From Flavobacteriia bacterium (lineage in GTDB: Bacteria > Bacteroidota > Bacteroidia > Flavobacteriales > Flavobacteriaceae), in NCBI GenBank assembly GCA_030626085.1, contig DAOUPQ010000080.1:1-8404 (forward strand): a stretch of DNA of 8,404 bases. The letters are read 5' to 3'. Each line of letters starts with the position of its first letter. Position 1 is the stretch's first letter. This document shows, one piece after another, positions 5,841 to 8,404 of the stretch. Below the pieces are notes generated by a model. It searched no databases, was not told where the DNA came from, and worked only from the letters and a program-made list of their open reading frames with translations. The position numbers and the translations under genes are program-made.

Positions 5841-6035
5841 TTAGGCCAAGTTTTCTTCATTATCAATCAATATTTGACCTCTGTAGTACAATTTTCCTTC
5901 ATGCCAATGAGCTCTATGGAATAAATGAGCTTCACCGGTTGTAGGGTCTTTAGCAATTTGCGGAGCAACTGCCTTATAATGTGGTCTTCTTTTATCTCTT
6001 CTCTGCTTTGAGATTTTTCTTTTAGGATGTGCCAT
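5841..6035 (-). CDS. rpmF: Ribosomal protein L32 (bL32), cysteine-free form
   Basis: A component of the large ribosomal subunit. It has 64 residues, opening MAHPKRKISKQRRDKRRPHYKA, the basic N-terminus of L32. The C-terminal half (GEAHLFHRAHWHEGKLYYRGQ, 39-59) keeps the GKLYYRGQ pattern, but the protein contains no cysteine, so the four-cysteine zinc ribbon of many L32 proteins is absent. In several bacteria such zinc-free forms are second copies induced by zinc shortage. Here the gene sits in its usual core position behind DUF177, so it is probably the main copy. Its start lies 2 bases after the DUF177 stop, indicating one transcript and perhaps coupled translation. A strong terminator follows. 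Confidence 0.96.
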   Translation of the reverse strand: MAHPKRKISKQRRDKRRPHYKAVAPQIAKDPTTGEAHLFHRAHWHEGKLYYRGQILIDNEENLA

Positions 6036-6037
6036 TG

Positions 6038-6577
6038 CTATGGTTTTTTATTTATTATTAACTTTTTTAGATCTGCCCATCTTGGGTCGATATCATCATT
6101 TTCTTTACTTTTCCCTGGTTGTAAATCTTTTAACTTTTCTAAAATATCCGACTGCAACGTACCATCTTCAATTCCTGGATGAATCCTTTTACTCGGTACA
6201 GATAATACAATCATTTCAAATATAAACTGAGCAACATTTATCTGATGTTCACTAAAAGGAATAATTATTAGATCCTCATTATCATCATTAAACTCTTCAC
6301 CAAATTTAACAACTGTATCCAAGTTTCCTTGAATTGGTTGATCGTATGGCTCATTAGAGATGTCACAAAGAACTTTAACATTACCTTTTGCACTAAAACG
6401 TAATTCAAATAAAGTATCTTTCTTAATAAAATCTAACGTAATATTTACGTTAGAATCTAAAAAATCATCATAGTTAAAAGCTTCAAAGAACTCCTTATTA
6501 ATTAAATATTTAAATTGATGTTCTCCTGGTTTTACGCCAGTAAAAGAAATATTATATTCTTTTAACGGTCTCATCAT
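6038..6577 (-). CDS. DUF177 / YceD-family protein
   Basis: A 179-residue (or 178, from the second of two adjacent ATGs) acidic protein of the DUF177/YceD family, which is widely found just upstream of rpmF. In other organisms the family is linked to 23S rRNA accumulation or large-subunit biogenesis, but the biochemical role is not settled. Visible family marks are the mid-protein VKVLCDISNEPYDQPIQG (67-84) with a single cysteine, C71, where many members have a pair. A hydrophobic helix region NVAQFIFEMIVLSVP follows (114-128), and the C-terminal DPRWADLKKL (164-173) is characteristic. The gene is translationally adjacent to rpmF and has a good -7 element about 20 bases before its start. A terminator-like hairpin lies inside the coding region at 6432-6454. 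The identification rests on weak overall similarity plus position and the C-terminal motif. Confidence 0.88.
   Translation of the reverse strand: MMRPLKEYNISFTGVKPGEHQFKYLINKEFFEAFNYDDFLDSNVNITLDFIKKDTLFELRFSAKGNVKVLCDISNEPYDQPIQGNLDTVVKFGEEFNDDNEDLIIIPFSEHQINVAQFIFEMIVLSVPSKRIHPGIEDGTLQSDILEKLKDLQPGKSKENDDIDPRWADLKKLIINKKP
6425..6454 (-). repeat. Terminator-like hairpin inside the DUF177 coding region
   Basis: On the minus strand, TCTAACGTAA and TTACGTTAGA form a perfect 10-bp stem (6432-6454) around a 3-base loop and are followed by TTTTATT. It lies about 125 bases into the gene on the coding strand. It has the shape of an intrinsic terminator but could be a chance product of the codons for SNVNITLD. 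Confidence 0.4.
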
Positions 6578-6595
6578 AAAAATAATTTAAGCGCG

Positions 6596-6603
6596 CAAAG
6601 GTA
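6596..6603 (-). promoter_or_regulatory. -7 element (TACCTTTG) for the DUF177-rpmF transcript
   Basis: The minus strand reads TACCTTTG, an exact match to the Bacteroidota consensus TAnnTTTG, 18 bases before the DUF177 ATG. The stretch after it, CGCGC, is unusually GC-rich for this region. No TTG is found at the -33 position, where the sequence is T-rich. Transcription would begin near 6590, giving a leader of about a dozen bases. Confidence 0.6.
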
Positions 6604-6635
6604 AAAAAATATCTTTTATAATAAAAATTAGTTTT

Positions 6636-7694
6636 TCACTTTTTTAAGGATTGTTGATCGTTATTGTTTTTTAACTGGTTTTCTATTAACTCATTGTATT
6701 GTTTCCTTTTTCTAAAAATATCAATCGCCGTAAAAACAGCCTCCATAAATGAACTGTGATTTGCAATGTTTTTCCCTGCAATTTCAAATGCAGTACCGTG
6801 ATCAGGCGAAGTTCTGATTTTGTTTAAGCCCGCAGTGAAATTAACGCCTTTTCCAAAAGACATAGTTTTAAATGGCCCTAAACCCTGATCGTGATACATC
6901 GCTAAAACACCATCAAAATCTTTATACGATTGGGATCCAAAAAAACTATCAGCAGCATAAGGTCCGTAAACTAATTTACCCGATTTTTGAATTTCATAAA
7001 TGGTTGGCTTAACTATTTCATCGTCTTCAGTTCCTATAACACCCTTATCACCACAATGAGGATTTAAACCTAATATTGCAATTTTTGGCTTTTCAATATT
7101 AAAATCTTGTATTAATGATTGGTACATGATTTCAATCTTTTTTTGGATAAGCTCAGGCGTTATGGTTTTGGCAACATCCTTTATAGGTATATGACCCGTG
7201 ATCAATCCTAATCTGATCTCATCTGTAAACAAGATCATTAAACTATCACCTGATAAATTTGCTTCAAGATATTCTGTATGACCCTTAAAATTGAAACGAT
7301 CAGATTGAATATTGCTTTTATCTATGGGAGCTGTAACTAAAACATCAATGTTTCCTTCTTTTAATGCATTTGTTGCATATTCAAGCGATTTAAAGGCATA
7401 CTTTCCAGAATCATCTGTAGCTTTCCCCAAATCGATTGTTACATTTTCTCTCCAAACATTCAATAAATTTAATTTATTATCCAAAGCTCTCTGAATTTGC
7501 TCTATTCCATTGATCGGAGTTTTTATATTCAATGCTTTTTTATGATAACTAACAATTTTGTTGGAACCAAAAATTATTGGTGTACAAAGTTCTAATACCC
7601 TGTTGTCTCCAAAAGTCTTTAATATTACTTCAAGTCCAATTCCATTAAGATCGCCTATTGAAATTCCTACTTTTATTTTATTTGTTTTGTCCAT
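6636..7694 (-). CDS. pdxA: 4-hydroxythreonine-4-phosphate dehydrogenase
   Basis: Oxidises 4-phosphohydroxy-L-threonine with NAD(P)+ in the DXP-dependent route to pyridoxal 5'-phosphate. The 352-residue length is slightly above the usual 330 or so, mostly from a charged Asn/Gln-rich C-terminal tail (from about 333). The N-terminus is ISIGDLNGIGLEV (11-23), matching the SxGDxxGIGxE start. Substrate and metal residues are visible: TAPIDKSNI (121-129), GHTEYL (138-143), H168 in TGHIPIKDV, H213 in NPHCGDKG and H268 in MYHDQGLGPFKT. The segment FTAGLNKIRTSPDHGTAFEIAG (286-307) is the conserved dinucleotide/substrate region. The three metal-binding histidines agree with the E. coli enzyme. It lies 58 bases upstream of DUF177 in the same direction, but an internal promoter lies between them. 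It is divergent from riboflavin synthase, with a perfect -7 element upstream. The stop is TGA. Confidence 0.95.
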   Translation of the reverse strand: MDKTNKIKVGISIGDLNGIGLEVILKTFGDNRVLELCTPIIFGSNKIVSYHKKALNIKTPINGIEQIQRALDNKLNLLNVWRENVTIDLGKATDDSGKYAFKSLEYATNALKEGNIDVLVTAPIDKSNIQSDRFNFKGHTEYLEANLSGDSLMILFTDEIRLGLITGHIPIKDVAKTITPELIQKKIEIMYQSLIQDFNIEKPKIAILGLNPHCGDKGVIGTEDDEIVKPTIYEIQKSGKLVYGPYAADSFFGSQSYKDFDGVLAMYHDQGLGPFKTMSFGKGVNFTAGLNKIRTSPDHGTAFEIAGKNIANHSSFMEAVFTAIDIFRKRKQYNELIENQLKNNNDQQSLKK

Positions 7695-7717
7695 ACAATT
7701 ATTTTTTTATCATTAAA

Positions 7718-7745
7718 TTTGAATCATTAAAAATAAATATTTTTA
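7718..7745 (+). promoter_or_regulatory. Candidate promoter for riboflavin synthase
   Basis: TTTG (7718-7721) is followed after 16 bases by TATTTTTA (7738-7745), one base from TAnnTTTG. Transcription would start near 7752, about 20 bases before the ATG. The element abuts the -7 element of the divergent pdxA promoter. It is a weak match in a very AT-rich stretch. Confidence 0.3.
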
Positions 7746-7753
7746 CAAAGTTA
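7746..7753 (-). promoter_or_regulatory. -7 element (TAACTTTG) for pdxA
   Basis: The minus strand reads TAACTTTG, an exact match to the Bacteroidota -7 consensus. Transcription would start near 7739, giving a leader of about 45 bases before the pdxA ATG at 7694. No TTG is found at the -33 distance, which would fall across the riboflavin synthase start codon. Confidence 0.5.
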
Positions 7754-7772
7754 ATCAATAAAAATAATAAAT

Positions 7773-8360
7773 ATGTTTACAGGAATTATTGAAAGTTTTG
7801 GTGAAGTTATAGAATTAATTAAGGATAAAGAAAACCTGCATATTACAGTAAAAAGTAATATTTCTAACGAATTGAAGATCGATCAAAGTTTAGCGCATAA
7901 TGGTATTTGCTTAACTGTAATTGCTCAAAAAGATGATACACATACAGTAACTGCCATTAAAGAATCGATTGATAAAACAAATTTGGGCTATATTAATATA
8001 GGTGATAAGATAAATCTGGAAAGAGCCATGAAACTCAATGACAGATTAGATGGCCATATTGTTCAAGGTCATGTTGACCAAATAGGAAGGTGTACTGGCG
8101 TTGAAGAAGTTGAAGGAAGTTGGGTTTACGCTTTTGAATACAATCCTGAGTTCGATAATATTACAATAGAAAAAGGTTCTATTACTGTTAATGGTGTAAG
8201 TCTTACCGTAGTGAATTCAAGAGAAAAAACTTTTAGTGTTGCAATTATACCATACACTTATGAAAATACTAATTTTCATAAGATAAAAGAAAATACTTAT
8301 GTGAACTTAGAATTTGATGTAATAGGAAAGTACGTTGCCAGACTACAAAATAAACGTTAA
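7773..8360 (+). CDS. ribE: Riboflavin synthase (alpha chain)
   Basis: Catalyses dismutation of two 6,7-dimethyl-8-ribityllumazine molecules to riboflavin and a pyrimidine product, the last step of riboflavin synthesis. At 195 residues it has two lumazine-binding repeats, about 1-92 and 93-195. The first opens MFTGIIESFGEV and contains AHNGICLTV (41-49, with C46). The second contains GHIVQGHVDQIG (94-105), KGSITVNGVSLTV (134-146, with S143) and FDVIGKYVAR (181-190, with D182). These match the conserved residues of the E. coli enzyme. The symbol ribE is used in many genomes; E. coli calls it ribC. It is divergent from pdxA and shares a 78-base promoter gap with it. The ATG at 7773 encodes the invariant N-terminus. 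No Shine-Dalgarno sequence is visible. It ends 2 bases from the stop of a probable convergent gene. Confidence 0.96.
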   Translation: MFTGIIESFGEVIELIKDKENLHITVKSNISNELKIDQSLAHNGICLTVIAQKDDTHTVTAIKESIDKTNLGYINIGDKINLERAMKLNDRLDGHIVQGHVDQIGRCTGVEEVEGSWVYAFEYNPEFDNITIEKGSITVNGVSLTVVNSREKTFSVAIIPYTYENTNFHKIKENTYVNLEFDVIGKYVARLQNKR

Positions 8361-8362
8361 AA

Positions 8363-8404
8363 TTATTTATGCTTATCTCTAATCTTTTTAATTGCATAGG
8401 CAGC
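8363..8404 (-). CDS. Possible C-terminal end of a convergent gene
   Basis: Read on the minus strand from the right edge, one frame gives 13 codons, AAYAIKKIRDKHK, then TAA at 8363-8365. The basic, helix-like tail and the stop falling 2 bases from the riboflavin synthase stop resemble the tight convergent pair at 2175/2179. No product can be named from 13 residues, and the frame may be a coincidence. Confidence 0.4.
   Translation of the reverse strand, partial: AAYAIKKIRDKHK

Noticed and set aside
6040..6225. Plus-strand open frames opposite DUF177 (6040-6225) and pdxA (7312-7494)
   Set aside because: They are antisense shadows of clear genes, without leaders or recognisable protein features.
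8348..8368. AAATAA/TTATTT inverted repeat at the end of riboflavin synthase as a terminator
   Set aside because: Six all-AT pairs around a 9-base loop with no following T-run; too weak to call.
1..8404. Mobile element, CRISPR array, prophage, toxin-antitoxin or defence system
   Set aside because: No direct repeats with spacers, transposase or integrase motifs, or paired small toxin genes are visible; all sizeable genes are recognisable housekeeping families in a conserved order.

Overview
The window is an AT-rich (roughly 30% GC by eye), gene-dense stretch of a Bacteroidota chromosome, most likely a member of the Flavobacteriia. Three things point there. Protein sequences and gene order match that class: riboflavin synthase and pdxA divergent, then DUF177, rpmF, fabH, accB and accC. 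Starts mostly lack Shine-Dalgarno sequences. Several upstream regions carry the Bacteroidota -7 element TAnnTTTG. I see no insertion sequence, prophage, CRISPR array, defence locus or sign of transfer; this is core chromosome.

Layout, left to right. 1-141 (minus) is the N-terminal part of an ExbB/TolQ-type proton channel protein, cut by the window edge. 216-302 (minus) is tRNA-Ser(GGA). 386-1417 (minus) is a cytoplasmic type I asparaginase with a terminator-like hairpin at its stop codon. It is divergent from 1498-2175 (plus), a membrane-bound zinc metallopeptidase of the YugP type. That gene converges, with 3 bases between stop codons, on an Lrp/AsnC-family regulator (2179-2646, minus).

2715-5649 (minus) is a fatty-acid initiation operon in transcription order fabH, accB, accC, ended by a clear terminator at 2661-2694. 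Upstream of fabH is a 191-base gap. It holds a bidirectional terminator (20-bp perfect stem) and a perfect TTGAT-N4-ATCAA palindrome, the Fnr/Crp-type consensus. Upstream again is the pair DUF177 (YceD-like) and rpmF (L32, without cysteines), with a good -7 element at 6596-6603. Then come pdxA (6636-7694, minus) and, divergent from it, riboflavin synthase (7773-8360, plus). The last 42 bases look like the C-terminal end of another minus-strand gene.

How the genes work together: AccB and AccC are the carrier and carboxylase parts of acetyl-CoA carboxylase, which makes malonyl-CoA. FabH uses malonyl-ACP and an acyl-CoA primer to start fatty-acid chains. DUF177 and L32 are ribosome-related. PdxA and riboflavin synthase are cofactor enzymes (pyridoxal phosphate and riboflavin). 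No previously undescribed system stands out. The points most worth checking are the Fnr-like box before fabH, a terminator-like hairpin inside the DUF177 coding region, the U73 discriminator of the tRNA, and the cysteine-free L32.
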